Origin: Gnetum montanum
Lineage: Eukaryota; Streptophyta; Gnetopsida; Gnetales; Gnetaceae
DNA: 63,677 bases
Assembly: GCA_015680685.1 (NCBI GenBank)
Contig: MNCI01008665.1
Location: forward strand, 380,105-443,781
Direction of reading: 5' to 3'
In this document: piece by piece, positions 9,595 to 20,280 of the stretch
Position numbering within the stretch: position 1 is the stretch's first letter
Layout of the letters: the number at the start of each line of letters is the position of its first letter
Made by a program: the position numbers and the translations under genes
The notes under the pieces: generated by a model
What the model was told of the DNA's origin: nothing
Seen by the model: the letters and a program-made list of their open reading frames with translations, nothing else
The model's database searches: none

Positions 9595-10990
9595 CATTTC
9601 CCTACACCCCTCACTGTTTTGTAATTTTTTGGTTTACACTTTTTTGTTTTTCAACATCATTCATATGTTTGCCAATTCTTATTAAGTTTTTCCTTTCTTC
9701 AATTATTTTCCATTTCTTTGTGTGTGTTTCATTTTCACATGATCGCTAATACATCATCTTCTCGTCATCAGGTATCTCATGCAGATGGTTTTCGTTGCGA
9801 TGGGTAATGTACAATAGTCCACCTAGTTGTTTGGCTCCCATCCTTGCATGGTTGTCCTTGGACTTTATGTCTATTTTCTGCTCATAAACTCAGAAATGAG
9901 TCCATGTCATCCACCCGTTCACCCACTCCATGGTTTTCCTTCTGTCAAGAACATGCAACCCCTTCACTTAAAAACATTATAATTAATGTGTGATTGGTGT
10001 AGTTTCTAGACTCGAGGATGACCCAATGATTTGAATCAGGTGTGAATTCAAGGGGAATGCAACATTCGTCACTCTCTCCTATCCCCTGGGTTGCTGGTGT
10101 GTCCTTACGGATTTCCTACCACTCCACGTTCTTCTCTCCACAGAAGCTTCTGGGCAGTTCGACCTTGCATGGTGTGGTCCTTACCGAAAAAATTTCAAAA
10201 GAAAAAAAGACACAATAAAATAAACAAACATGAGGATTCAAAGCACACCCCTTAGACTGCCTCTCAGGGGCCACAAGCACTAGGTATGGGACTTCCTTTG
10301 TCCCATTTCACTTCCTTCCTCTCACGATTGTTGGAGTGGTGGTTCTCTATGGGTGCATTCTTGCTTCCTTGGGGGATGGCCAGGGCTTCGTTTGTTTCGG
10401 CGATGTTACTGTATGTCGCTAGTTCTGGGTCTAAACTTAGGAAAGGTTCTACCGAGTCACTTAACCACAACTGCACACAGGGTTTCATGTGACCGATAAT
10501 CGGAATTCCATTTTCTTGTCTCTCTCTCTTCACCCAGTTCCCTTCGTAACTCACCTCACTGCCTGTCTTATGTTGCGAAAGTTCATCATGGTTTCCATGG
10601 GCTTCTCATGCCTTGACAGGATCTCTTGGGTAGGAGTCTTAACTGGTGAACATCATTTCTTGACCCCGGGGCCCATGGACCCTGGTGTTGAGGATATGAA
10701 GGGGCTACTAAGGCTATTGCTTGCTATGGGGATGACCCAGCTACATATTCTTGGTCCCACTTGTTAAGTCTCCAATCCTTTGGATTTCGTGGTTGATTAT
10801 TTTCAGGGTCCCATTGCTCGATTTCTTCCTCACGGAGTTCTTTTGAGTCACGTTCTCCTATTTTTGACTCTTTTTTGAGCCTCAATTACCTTCCTCCTGT
10901 CCTTAGCCATGACCGAGCCTCTCACGCGCTTCAACCACCTTAATTTGATGTTTCAAATTCATCATTTCGGGCTTTTTCTAGGTTGGTCAA
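9595..10990 (+). other. Non-coding spacer between pol and internal promoter, family A copy 1
   Basis: No gene seen. It carries a conserved block (10236-10292, attcaaagcac then acaagcactaggtatgggac) that recurs in copy 2 (19506-19563), and in C and D on the minus strand. The rest is pyrimidine-rich and diverged. Confidence 0.6.
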
Positions 10991-10993
10991 CGG

Positions 10994-11082
10994 GTGCACA
11001 CACCTACGTATATGGGGCCTCGTATACGCAACCCCCCACATATACGTGGCCCCGTCGACGCAGTGCCCAACCCCTATATATA
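10994..11082 (+). promoter_or_regulatory. Internal promoter-like block for ORF3, family A
   Basis: A cluster of short palindromes (CGTATACG at 11021-11028, CGTCGACG at 11053-11060, plus near copies) ends in TATATATA at 11075-11082. The palindromes are the same types as in the U3 of this family's LTRs. The block sits 430 bases before the ORF3 start codon and has counterparts in B and C. It is not a solo LTR because the TGATGA and TCATCA ends are absent. Promoter function is inferred. Confidence 0.6.
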
Positions 11083-11226
11083 CAGTCGTTGTGCTTTCAT
11101 TTTTCATCATTTGAAGCACAAATTGGGGGGAGATTTTGCCATTTTTTCTACCCAACTCTTCCCTACGCACCTACGTTCTATCGTGCATCTGCATCCACCG
11201 ATCCTTGTCCTTTTAAGCAACTAGAG

Positions 11227-11513
11227 GTATGCTCTCAATCGTGGGGGGGTGAAGCCTATGTGTAACTAATTAATTAATTAATTAATCGATTAGTTAATTA
11301 AGACTTCGCACCTCTAAGGGATGAAACGAAAACAACGGTTTAGATCCCAACTTATCCCTTGTTGTTTTTCAGTTCTAACCCATGAATTAACACTCCGAGG
11401 GACTTAAAGGAATGCTTATGCCAACAACATAACTTAGTCGAACTGAGAAGGTGTATAAGAACCATCTTGAGCTACTTATGCATAATCTAATGGGTGGTTA
11501 TGTTTGATTGCAG
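11227..11513 (+). other. Leader intron of ORF3 (family A), 287 bp
   Basis: The donor is CTAGAG followed by GTATGCTC; the acceptor is tttgattgcag, directly followed by ATGGCACCC. Element B has the same GTATGCTC donor and a gattacag acceptor before ATGGCCCC. Element C has GTAAG and gattatag before ATGGCAC. A TTAA-rich stretch lies at 11264-11300. Confidence 0.6.
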
Positions 11514-14369
11514 ATGGCACCCAAACCAAGGCATCCAAGGGGCAAAGGACCATCACAACCAAGGGACAAGCGTCCACGCATGGGAAGGGAATGAGGTGTG
11601 CAACAACCAGAGCACATGGAGGGCTCTTATGCAACTAGTCCCCTCCGTGAAGGATCTAATGTGGAATTTGTCCATCAGATTCTCGAAGAGTAGATTCCCA
11701 TGGAGCAATTGCAAAGGGATGAGACTCCAGGGATAGCACCATAGCTTGAGGTCATCTTGACCCAAGCCTGTCTTGATGCTATCAAGCCGCGCGAGGTGCA
11801 AAAGATGGTCCTCCAAGAGCTAAACTTTGGACCATTCCTTGAGAATGCTCTAGAAGAAGTGAGGCTTCAATTGCAAAACTCTCCGATGTGGCCAATCATC
11901 ACAACTAGTGGTGAATGGTACTTAGGAGAGACCTATCTCTTCTGGATGAATCGGCAATCGGGGTCCAGAGTAAGAATCAAAGAAATTTATGTCTCTTACT
12001 CTTCGGAGGCGATAGCACAAGCTCTGGGGTAACCCGAGACCGAAGCAAATGTGGTGGAGATTCCAAAACAAGCTGACCCATAGGTAAAGGTGGAATGGAT
12101 CAAATGGTGCTATGGGGTAGAGTGCAAAGAACTTGGCTCTTTGACCATAGCGAAAAGGGTGTACTCAAAGATCATGTCTTACCACTTGAACCCAATGGTA
12201 AGACCCAGCAAAATCACAGCCTTCTCCGCTCGTGTGTGTGTTGCCTTGAGTGGAAAACTCCCAATGAGTCTTCCACAGCTGTTATTCTTGGAGATTGAAA
12301 AGAGGTTCGCTGAGAGCGAATGTGGAAGAAGAGCTCTCCCCTTTCCCTGCCTCATTCGAAAGTTGTGCAAATAGGCAAGGATAGCACGGTACTCCAATGA
12401 TATAATCCAGCACACCCCGATTGCCTCTTGGAGGGAAATGATGAAGGATAAAACTCCTGCCACCACATAGACAGAGGAGGAACAACAACCACCTCCACCA
12501 CTTGCACAAACAGCAAGGTCGATTTTGCAAACCATTGCAGAACACATCTGCGAAATCCAACAAATGCTCTTGAGCCAGCAAGAGTAATCTGGTAGGACTG
12601 ATGGAGGAGAAGACCCTTTGGTCTATCGCCCTGCAATGAGCCACCTGGAGTAAGTGGCTCAATCAGTTAGCTTGCTTGAAAAACCGAGGTTGATGTTCTC
12701 CACAGCCCGAATGCAAGTGCCTACACGAACAGATCCTAGTGTCTGAGAGGTAACAGTGTCCACACAACAGTTATTTCCTGAAATTTCTGGGAATGCTGCT
12801 ACCTTTTCGGTACCTTTGGAAGATGGTCAAGGAGCAACAGTCTTAGTGATGCAACGCCAAGGACAGGAGACTACGGCCGAAGTGGTTGCTAATACAATTG
12901 CTACGGCTCTCAACGCACCGGTAGCACCTGTACTAAACGTTCATGGACTACAAGATGTACAGGCATCTACCAGAACTTTGCATAGCAAAATTGATGCAGC
13001 CCAACACGAGGAGTTGTTGGACTGACTGGTGGGAACTGGGCAGCCACTTTCAGATGTCTTCGATCTTCTGAACATCATTACTACAACCCAGTCAGAGCTA
13101 CTCTTAGCAAGGGGTAAGAGCCTCGTTTTGGAAGGGCAACTTAAAGCTGCTCAAGTCGCTTGTCAATGCTTGGCAATGGAAGTAGCCCAATTAAGAGCCC
13201 AACTTACTGATCCAACCATCCTCAACCACGAAATCACCAGAGATGAAGCTTTTCAATAGCTTCAACTCAAACTTCAGATTGTTGAGGATGTGCGAGAGTC
13301 GGCAATCTTCAATAAGTCCTTGACAGATGTTTGAGTATATCATTTAGACAAGGACTTGGTGGAGGTTTGCCAGGAGAACGTCCGATTGACTATGGAGGTT
13401 CATTACCTGCGTAATGTTGGTGTAGAAAATGAACACATGAAAAATTTTATCCACCAACATCAGGAAGAACTAGCCAGGGTGAATGCTAACATAAGAAGAT
13501 TGGCCGCTGAGAATCGAAATCTGTCAATGGAGGAGGTTCGGGCATTGCGACAAAAATCTACAATTGAAATTATCGCTTGGAAGAATGAGGCCCTAAAATT
13601 TGAAAACATCAAAAATCATTATAGGGACCAAGTGGGATTATAGAAGGAAGTAAATGAAAAGTGGATTCAGGTCGCAAAGGCCAAAATGAACCAAGCGCTC
13701 CAATAGCTTCGAGAAGGAGGTGACCTATGGCAACCTATCTTTGATGGGTTGAATGCCTACAATCAAGCTAAAATCTACCTTAAGGAGCTGCAGATTAAGG
13801 AGATGATAGAATATATGAAGCTTGCCAACCTTCGCTATGCAAACCTGGCTATGCTCACAGTTGGGAGACCATGGTCAAAATTGGAAAAGCAAGTGGCCAC
13901 CTCGTATTCTCTATATGACGGTGAGTTCCAAGCGCATAAAGAAATAAAGGAAAAATTGAAAATAGCAAACACAGAAATCGAGGTTCTCCGCACACGATTT
14001 GAAGGACAATGTACAGTCGTGAAGAACCTGGCCCATCAAATGAATGACTACTAGCAGCTCCAGGCATCAATCCGATCGTTTGACATTGAACGAAAGCAGT
14101 TCGCAGCCTGGTTTGTCAACCTAAAAGAACTTTTCTTGATGTTGCCATGCCCTTGGGAGGTTCCAGTTCCAGCACACATTGATGAAGCTGCTTGGACAGT
14201 GAATGATCCCAGAAGTAAAGAAGAAAAAATGAGGATTCTCTTGGAGGCTTTTTGGCTGCCTCCACAAGTTGCAGTTGCTACTGGGCAACCATCATTCACG
14301 CCACCGCCATCGCATGGGCCAGAAGCTGGTGAAGGTTCGTCGGAACCACCACCCCCAAGGATGGTGTGA
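11514..14369 (+). pseudogene. Post-pol third ORF (ORF3), family A; globular domain plus coiled-coil
   Basis: One phase runs from ATG at 11514 to TGA at 14367, 952 codons, with about sixteen in-frame stops but no frameshift. N-terminus MAPKPRHPRGKG is basic. A globular part follows: GEWYLGETYLFW (about residue 133), then YHLNPMVRPS, ARVCVALSGK and LPFPCLIRKLC (about residues 223-285). Its pattern resembles the putative plant transposon protein domain of Athila elements (family recalled from memory). From about residue 500 to 845 the sequence is charged and heptad-like, a long coiled-coil. The C-terminus is P-rich and ends EPPPPRMV. No signal peptide or membrane segment is seen, so it is not a classical envelope. 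Homologues are at 24836-27646 and 28884-31666. Function unknown. Confidence 0.75.
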
Positions 14370-14607
14370 TCTTCTCCAACAATTTTGTACATCATCCTAC
14401 ATGACAGAGACTCCATGACCAGCAAGGTGTTCAATTTTATCTCTGAACACCACCATTTTTTGTAACTCGTCCTTCTCTGTAACTCGAGCACTTGGTCAAT
14501 TTGATGTTGTCATATGTGTGGCGAGTCATGTGTGTTGTCAATAAAATCCCATACCTTCCAAATTATTGAGTAACTTGAGGACATGTTTTTACTCAGTTGT
14601 GGGGGTA
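14370..14607 (+). other. 3' non-coding region and polypurine tract, family A copy 1
   Basis: Short non-coding stretch after ORF3. GTGGGGGTA at 14599-14607 is the polypurine tract that primes plus-strand DNA synthesis, directly abutting LTR2. Confidence 0.8.
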
Positions 14608-15504
14608 TGATGAAGTGTCATTAATCGATGCGTAGACTAGGCCGCATATACAGGGCCACGTATATGCGGCTGCGTCGATGTGGCCTCGTTGATGCAACCT
14701 TCCATGCATCGACGTGGCCCCGTTTACGTAGAGCCTATTTTGGCCTATAAATAAGAGGGCCTTATGCCTCATTAAGTCCCTTTTTGTCAGTTGTAGCAAA
14801 GCTCTTGTAGTTTGTTCTCGTAGGAGATAGAATATATTCCAAGTGCCCGCAGCAGGTGTAAGAAAAGTGATCGGCTCTTTATTCGAGTGTTGATGTATCT
14901 GAGCCCATTGCCGTGATAGCAATAAAGATGAACTCTTCAAGCATTCCTTGCAGTATTTAGACTTAGTCATTTACTGCATTCAATAGTTTAATATGTTTAT
15001 GCTTTATTAATTACTTAAGTTTCTGTCATTGTTATTTTAATTGCTATCATTCCTTTGTAGTTTGTAAAAGCCATAAGTACGATCATCTTGAACGTAAGCC
15101 CAACACTTGGTAACCTAGTGATGCTTAATGTCTGGTAACCCAGTAGTGTTAGGGGATGCTCAGAATGTGCCTGGAAGATGAGATCGGATACTTATGCTAG
15201 GAGTAGTTAAGATTTAGATTAAGATAGTCTTAGATTACTTAATACTCTAGCCTTACTTTCCAAGATAATTAGACGCGAAAAGATAAGTAAAAAGCTATAA
15301 AAATCATTAGCCTTAATCTCACTTAACCATCCCAAATAGAACATCATAAGTGGGATTAGGAAGACAACGACTGTTCTAACCCAAGGTTTCGCTGGTTAGG
15401 GTCTAGTGTATGTTAAGTGCTTACAGTCTACGAAATTCGACTGAGGCGCTTGTGAACGCCCATGATTTGTATGGTTGGGCGTAGGGGTACCTAGCCGCTC
15501 ATCA
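14608..15504 (+). repeat. Family A LTR2 (shared by both interiors)
   Basis: 897 bp, TGATGA to TCATCA. TATAAATA is at 14756-14763. It has a polypurine tract on its left and a primer site on its right, so it is 3' LTR for interior 1 and 5' LTR for interior 2. It differs from LTR1 by many C/T and G/A changes, so the tandem is old. Confidence 0.9.
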
Positions 15505-15505
15505 T

Positions 15506-15523
15506 TGGCACCATTGCCGAGGA
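15506..15523 (+). other. Primer-binding site, tRNA-Asp type (family A copy 2)
   Basis: TGGCACCATTGCCGAGGA, the same site as at 6044 with other decay, directly after LTR2. Confidence 0.75.
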
Positions 15524-15671
15524 CTGTTAGTCTTACATGCATCATCTAACCTTAGTGAAATTATCATTCAAGTCGTTGGAACGGACCCAGGATAGAAACA
15601 TTTATGCACGCTAGGTAGATTAAAGGTAAATAGTAAGGTACACTGATTACATGGACCATCTAACGTCCAAC

Positions 15672-17960
15672 ATGTCTTCTCACAGGAGAGAGGTATCCAA
15701 CCCACCAATGCCACAAGAATGTNNNNNNNNNNNNNNNNNNNNNNNNNNNNNNNNNNNNNNNNNNNNNNNNNNNNNNNNNNNNNNNNNNNNNNNNNNNNNN
15801 NNNNNNNNNNNNNNNNNNNNNNNNNNNNNNNNNNNNNNNNNNNNNNNNNNNNNNNNNNNNNNNNNNNNNNNNNNNNNNNNNNNNNNNNNNNNNNNNNNNN
15901 NNNNNNNNNNNNNNNNNNNNNNNNNNNNNNNNNNNNNNCAAGGGGATGGAGGGTCACATAGCAAGGATGGGTAGGCTGATCAAGGCCATCATTAGGGTAG
16001 AGGGGGAGATCAATAGCAGAGTGGTGGTGATACCTCTGCTGCTTCTCCATCCTCTCACTCTCCTACACCTTCATCTAGCTTAGGCTCTGATCATAACCAG
16101 GGTAGAAAGGAGCAAAAGGATGGTGGTAAAAAGGTTTGGAAGGGACAATGTGAGAAAATGCGCAATCAATCTCACGATGCTCGTCGACATGAAAGGAGGG
16201 GCAGCCAGAATCGTCACAGACATCATGGTCCTCAGTAGGACTATGACTCGAATGAGCCATTGTTGGCTACTTAGGGCATGCTCCAGATTGCTGAGGCAAT
16301 CTAGATCCCTAGTAGGCATGTGAAGGATAGCCAGATCAAGCACATAGATATGAACAACATCCCCAGATTTGAAGTGGGATACAATTGTGATCCACAGACT
16401 CACCTGTAGGCGTTCCATGATGCTTGCACCCTGTAGAACATTGAAAATGATTGGTAGAAGTTGAAGCTGTTTCCTCACATACTCATCAAGGAAGCAGAAA
16501 ACTGGTACCGGTCTTTAGAGTTGGAATCAATCAAAAGATGGAGTATGATGCTTGAGATTTTCAATGACAAGTATCAAACGTACTCCAGAGTGGCAAACCT
16601 GAGATGTCAGATCCAAGGGTGGAAACAAGGTAATCATGAACCCTTGGATGCAGCCATGAGCAGATACTATTCACTGCTACATTAGTGCCCTAGTCATGGC
16701 TACTCTCAACGGGCATAGCTTCACCACATCATTGATGGGCTCCATTTTGAAACACGAAAGACCCTTAGCATGTACGCCCAGGGACAACTGTCAGAGCTAA
16801 GGGCCCATCAATTGCAGCACCTTATTGAACAGGTGGCCAGGGAGGAAGGAAAACTTAGAAAAAAGGAGAGTGTAGAAGAATTCAACCAGGATACTTACCT
16901 TAGAAAGAGGGAGGACCAATTTTGCGACGATGAGGAGGAATCACCACTGGAAGCAACGGTGAACCGAAAGATCTTGCCTTTACAAAAATTTGCATCTAAA
17001 ATATTGGAAAAGGTCAATAAGATGTGGGACTCTTTGGACGAAAAATTCTAGAGTGTGCTAAAAATTGTAGAAGAGTCCAGAGAACAAGCTTATGATCGTG
17101 ATCGATGTAGGAAGAAGGAAGCTAAATGTGCCCACCACAAGGGTAAGGGCAAAGTTGTTGTAGTAGAGTGGGTCACCAACTCTGACACAGAGGAGGATGA
17201 TGAATGTGGCATATGCCAATACAAACATCCTAAGGGGTGTTTTCCTGTGGTGTCACATCTCCAAGAGTTTGGGGTATACGCGTTGAATCCTCACTTGGCA
17301 CAGTGACAAACACCCCGAAGGTTGCCTTACCCACAAGGCAACCTAAGGCAGTTCCACCAGTAGCAAGGGTATTATCCAAGTGAAATTCCACCGCAGCCCT
17401 ATGAATACTTCTAGCAGTGGCAGCAACCATAAGCATGGGGAATGCCACCTCCAAGGCAGTAGTACCCTTATGACAACCAGATCCCTATGGGTACTACGTT
17501 CAGCAACCAATCTCTCCATGGGACTCTTCCAGCCATGCCGCTTTTCAAAGTTATTACCATCCCCTAGAATATTTCATACCACAATCTACATCACCCAGGG
17601 AAAAAGCCCACATCTATACTATCCTCCATCACCTTCTCTTGCTACTTCTTCTCCATAACATCCCACTCAACTATGACTTCCTCCACCTATGCAAGGGGAG
17701 ATACCGCCACAACCACAACAACAAAATGCTACGAGGGTTGTCAACATACAACTGGCTCCTCAGCCAAGTGGACCAGAAGCCAAGCCACGGAAATGTTCCT
17801 TCTTTCGGCCCAATCATGTACACACACCCTCACACCCACATGTGGCTGGTGCCTCTGAATCTCAAACTGCCTCTATTGTTCCACCACTTGAGTAGCCTTC
17901 AGACCAAACGCCCTCCAACGTACAAACAGTCATGCTCAGACACGCAGTGATCGAATGGAT
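15672..17960 (+). pseudogene. Family A gag pseudogene, copy 2
   Basis: Second copy of the gag at 6209. It starts MSSHRREV and is interrupted by the N-run at 15723-15938. It continues with ELESIKRWSMMLEIF (16461 on), MYAQGQLSELRAHQLQHL (16770 on) and the knuckle-like CGICQYKHPKGC (about 17206). The Y/Q/P-rich tract follows, and the frame ends SGPEAKPRK. Unlike copy 1 the region around 16461 is still open (FPHILIKEAENWYRSLELE), so that frame break arose in copy 1 only. Several stops (16683, 17049) kill it. Confidence 0.75.
15723..15938. other. Assembly gap (216 N)
   Basis: All bases are N. By alignment to copy 1 the missing piece corresponds to 6260-6685, about 426 bases, so the gap is under-sized by about 210 bases if copy 2 has no deletion. 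Confidence 0.9.
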
Positions 17961-18430
17961 AAAGGCAGATCACCTTCCCTGGAAATTGACTGATTCGGGA
18001 AGTCCCCTCATCCATCTTCAAGTGGTAGTAAATGAGCCTTGTAAAGCTCTTCTGGACTTAGGGTCAGGAGTCAATTTGATCTCTCATGACATGTACAAGA
18101 ACTGAAACTTGCCTCCGCTAAAGAAGAGCAAAATTAGGCTCTAATTGGTAGACCAGTCCATCATTGTTCCCTTGGGGAGTGGTGGAGGACATTGTGACCA
18201 CCGTTTGTGGGTGGTCCTATCCTATTGATTTCCTTATCATCAGTGTTGAAAATTGCAAGGGGAACTTCCCAATCATAATGGGAAGGGCCTGGTTGAGCAT
18301 GATGGATGCAAGGCTAGGACTCCGAGATCTTTCCCTTGAAATTTCAAAGAAAAATATTTTTGAAAAGATCGAGAAGAAGCATGTTCCATGCATCACGTAC
18401 AGTGACTCTGGGTGCAACTTTGTGCAGTAG
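17960..18430 (+). pseudogene. Family A aspartic protease, copy 2
   Basis: Homologous to 8768-9178. The active-site motif has decayed to DLGSG (about 18057) and one frame shift occurs near 18170 before VVEDIVTTVCGW. IIMGRAWLSMMDA is present. It ends at the same TAG after CNFVQ. Not functional. Confidence 0.75.
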
Positions 18431-18847
18431 TTATGGTCCACCAAGCAGACATCCATTCAAGCATGCAGTCAGTGTACCAAAGAATCACTAGTTCAACAAT
18501 GTCTGTACACAACAGCCACAACTCAAGAAGGCACCCAGTGGCTGACAGCTGATCCTGCTAGTAGCACATTGTACATAGAACCATCTGAGGGGCTTGTATG
18601 AGGCTACATAGACAGCATGGATGATTTGGAAGAGGTTCATCAACAAGTGTCCATTGTTGATGGCCATAGTGACTGGGGAAACTTGCACATCCCTGAGAGC
18701 TTCAAACACGAGCCCTTGGAACTCAAACCTTTCCATGGGCTCCACCTAACCAGGGATACTGCCTCATCATCACTAGGACAACCTCGCTCCATTTTTCGTG
18801 TCTCCTCCTTTTCACCCAGTCGTGGGGGAGACTGTCATCCCTGCTAA
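18431..18847 (+). pseudogene. Pre-RT linker to pol-tail fusion, copy 2
   Basis: Same in-frame junction as copy 1: DDLEEVHQQ, LELKPFHG, QPRSIFRVSSF, SRGGDCHPC, stop at 18845-18847. The pol-terminal GTGGGGGAG motif is kept at about 18825. Confidence 0.7.
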
Positions 18848-20280
18848 TCCATTTCCCTACACCCCTCACTGTTTTGTAATTTTTTGTTTTACACTTTTTG
18901 TTTTTCAACATTGTTCAAACGTTTACCAATTCTTATTAAGTTTTTCCTTTCTTTAATTATTTTTTGTTTCTTTGTGTGTGTTTCATTTTCACATGATCGC
19001 TAATACGTCATCTTCTCATCATTAGGTGTTTGGTGCGAATGGTTTTCGTTGTGATGGGTAATGTACAATAGTCCACCTAGTTGTCTGGCTCCCACCCTCG
19101 CATGGTTATCCTTGGACTTTACATCTAGTTTCTGCTCATAAACCCGAAAATGAGTCCACATCATCCACCCATTCACTCACTCCATGGTTTTCCTTCTATC
19201 GAGAACATGCAACCCCTTGACTTAAAAATATTCATTGCTCTCTCCTACCCCCTGGGTTGCTGGTGTGTCCTTATGGATTTCCTACCACTCCATTTTCTTC
19301 TCTCCACGGAAGCTTCTAGGCAATTCGACCTTGCATGGTGTGGTCCTCACCGAAAAAATTTCAAAAGAAAAAAAAACACAAAAAATAAATAAATAAACAT
19401 CACGATTCAAAGCACACTCATTGGTCGAATGCATGCGAACACGCATGGGTCTTTTCATCATGTGGTTCCCCTGAAAAAGAAAAAAATGATGACATCACTA
19501 TGTGGGAATTCAAAGCACACCCTTAGACTGCCTCTCATGGGCCACAAGCACTAGTTATGGGACTTCCTTCATCTCCTCTAACTATGTCCCACTTCACTTC
19601 CTTCCTCTCACGTTTGTTGGAGTGGTGGTTCTCTGTGGGTGCATTCCTACTTCCTTGGGGGATGGCTGGGGCTTCGTCTGTTGTTGAGATGTCACTATAT
19701 GCGGTTGGTTTTGGGTCTAAACTCAGGAAAGGTTCTACTGGCTCACTTAGCCACAACTGCACATGGGGTTTCATGTGACCGACGATCGAAATTCCATTTT
19801 CTCATCTCTCTCTCTTCACCCAGTTCCCTCTGTAACTCACCTCACTGCTTGTCATATGTTGTGAAAGTTCATTGTGGTTTCCATGGGCTTCTCATGCCTT
19901 GGTGGGATCTCTTGGGTAGGATTCTTAACTGGCGAACACCATTTCTTGACCTTGGGGCCCATGGACCTCGGTGTTGAGGATATGCAAGGGCTACTAAGGT
20001 TGTTGCCTGCTATGGGAAGGACCCACCTGCATATTCTTGGTCTCGCTTGTTAAGTCTTTAATCCTTTGGATTTCGTGGTTGATTATTTTCAGGGTCCCAT
20101 CGCTCGATTTCTTCCCTGCGGAGTTCTTTTGAGTCACGTTCTCCTATTTTTGACTCTTTTTTGATCCCTGATTACCTTCCTCTTATACTTAGCCATGATT
20201 AGGCGTCTCACGCACTTCAACCACCCCAATTTGGCGTTTCAAATTCATCATTTCAGGCTTTTTTCAAGTTGGTCAACGAG
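18848..20280 (+). other. Non-coding spacer, family A copy 2, truncated at its 3' end
   Basis: Matches 9595-10990 of copy 1 and holds the conserved block at 19506-19563. It stops at ggtcaacgag, joined to the 1.2 kb block at the dinucleotide TG (20281). The internal promoter and ORF3 are therefore missing in this copy. No gene seen. Confidence 0.7.

Larger units (their letters stand above)
5145..20280 (+). mobile_element. Tandem Athila-like Ty3/gypsy elements, family A (non-autonomous)
   Basis: Order: LTR1 (5145-6042), interior 1 (6043-14607), LTR2 (14608-15504), interior 2 (15505-20280, truncated). Both interiors carry gag and a protease, then jump in frame from the pre-RT linker to the tail of pol, so RT, RNase H and integrase are absent. 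Interior 1 continues with a long third ORF under its own promoter-like block. Interior 2 breaks off at 20280 just before that block. The primer site resembles tRNA-Asp, as in Athila/Tat elements. The shared deletion shows that this is a non-autonomous family rather than two separate accidents. Confidence 0.85.

Noticed and set aside
10994-11226. Solo LTR inside family A interior
   Set aside because: It shares palindromes and a TATA box with the LTR but lacks the TGATGA/TCATCA ends and the R-U5 sequence; comparable blocks in B and C sit at the same place.
12179-12662. Several minus-strand ORFs over 90 codons
   Set aside because: They lie antisense to ORF3 of family A, whose phase is continuous and has homologues in B and C.
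11514-14369. TAG stop read-through or an altered code in ORF3
   Set aside because: TGA and TAA stops also occur, positions differ between copies, and all copies are decayed; nonsense mutation by deamination is simpler.
14051-14491. Minus-strand ORF of 146 codons
   Set aside because: Antisense to the conserved C-terminus of ORF3 and its 3' non-coding region.
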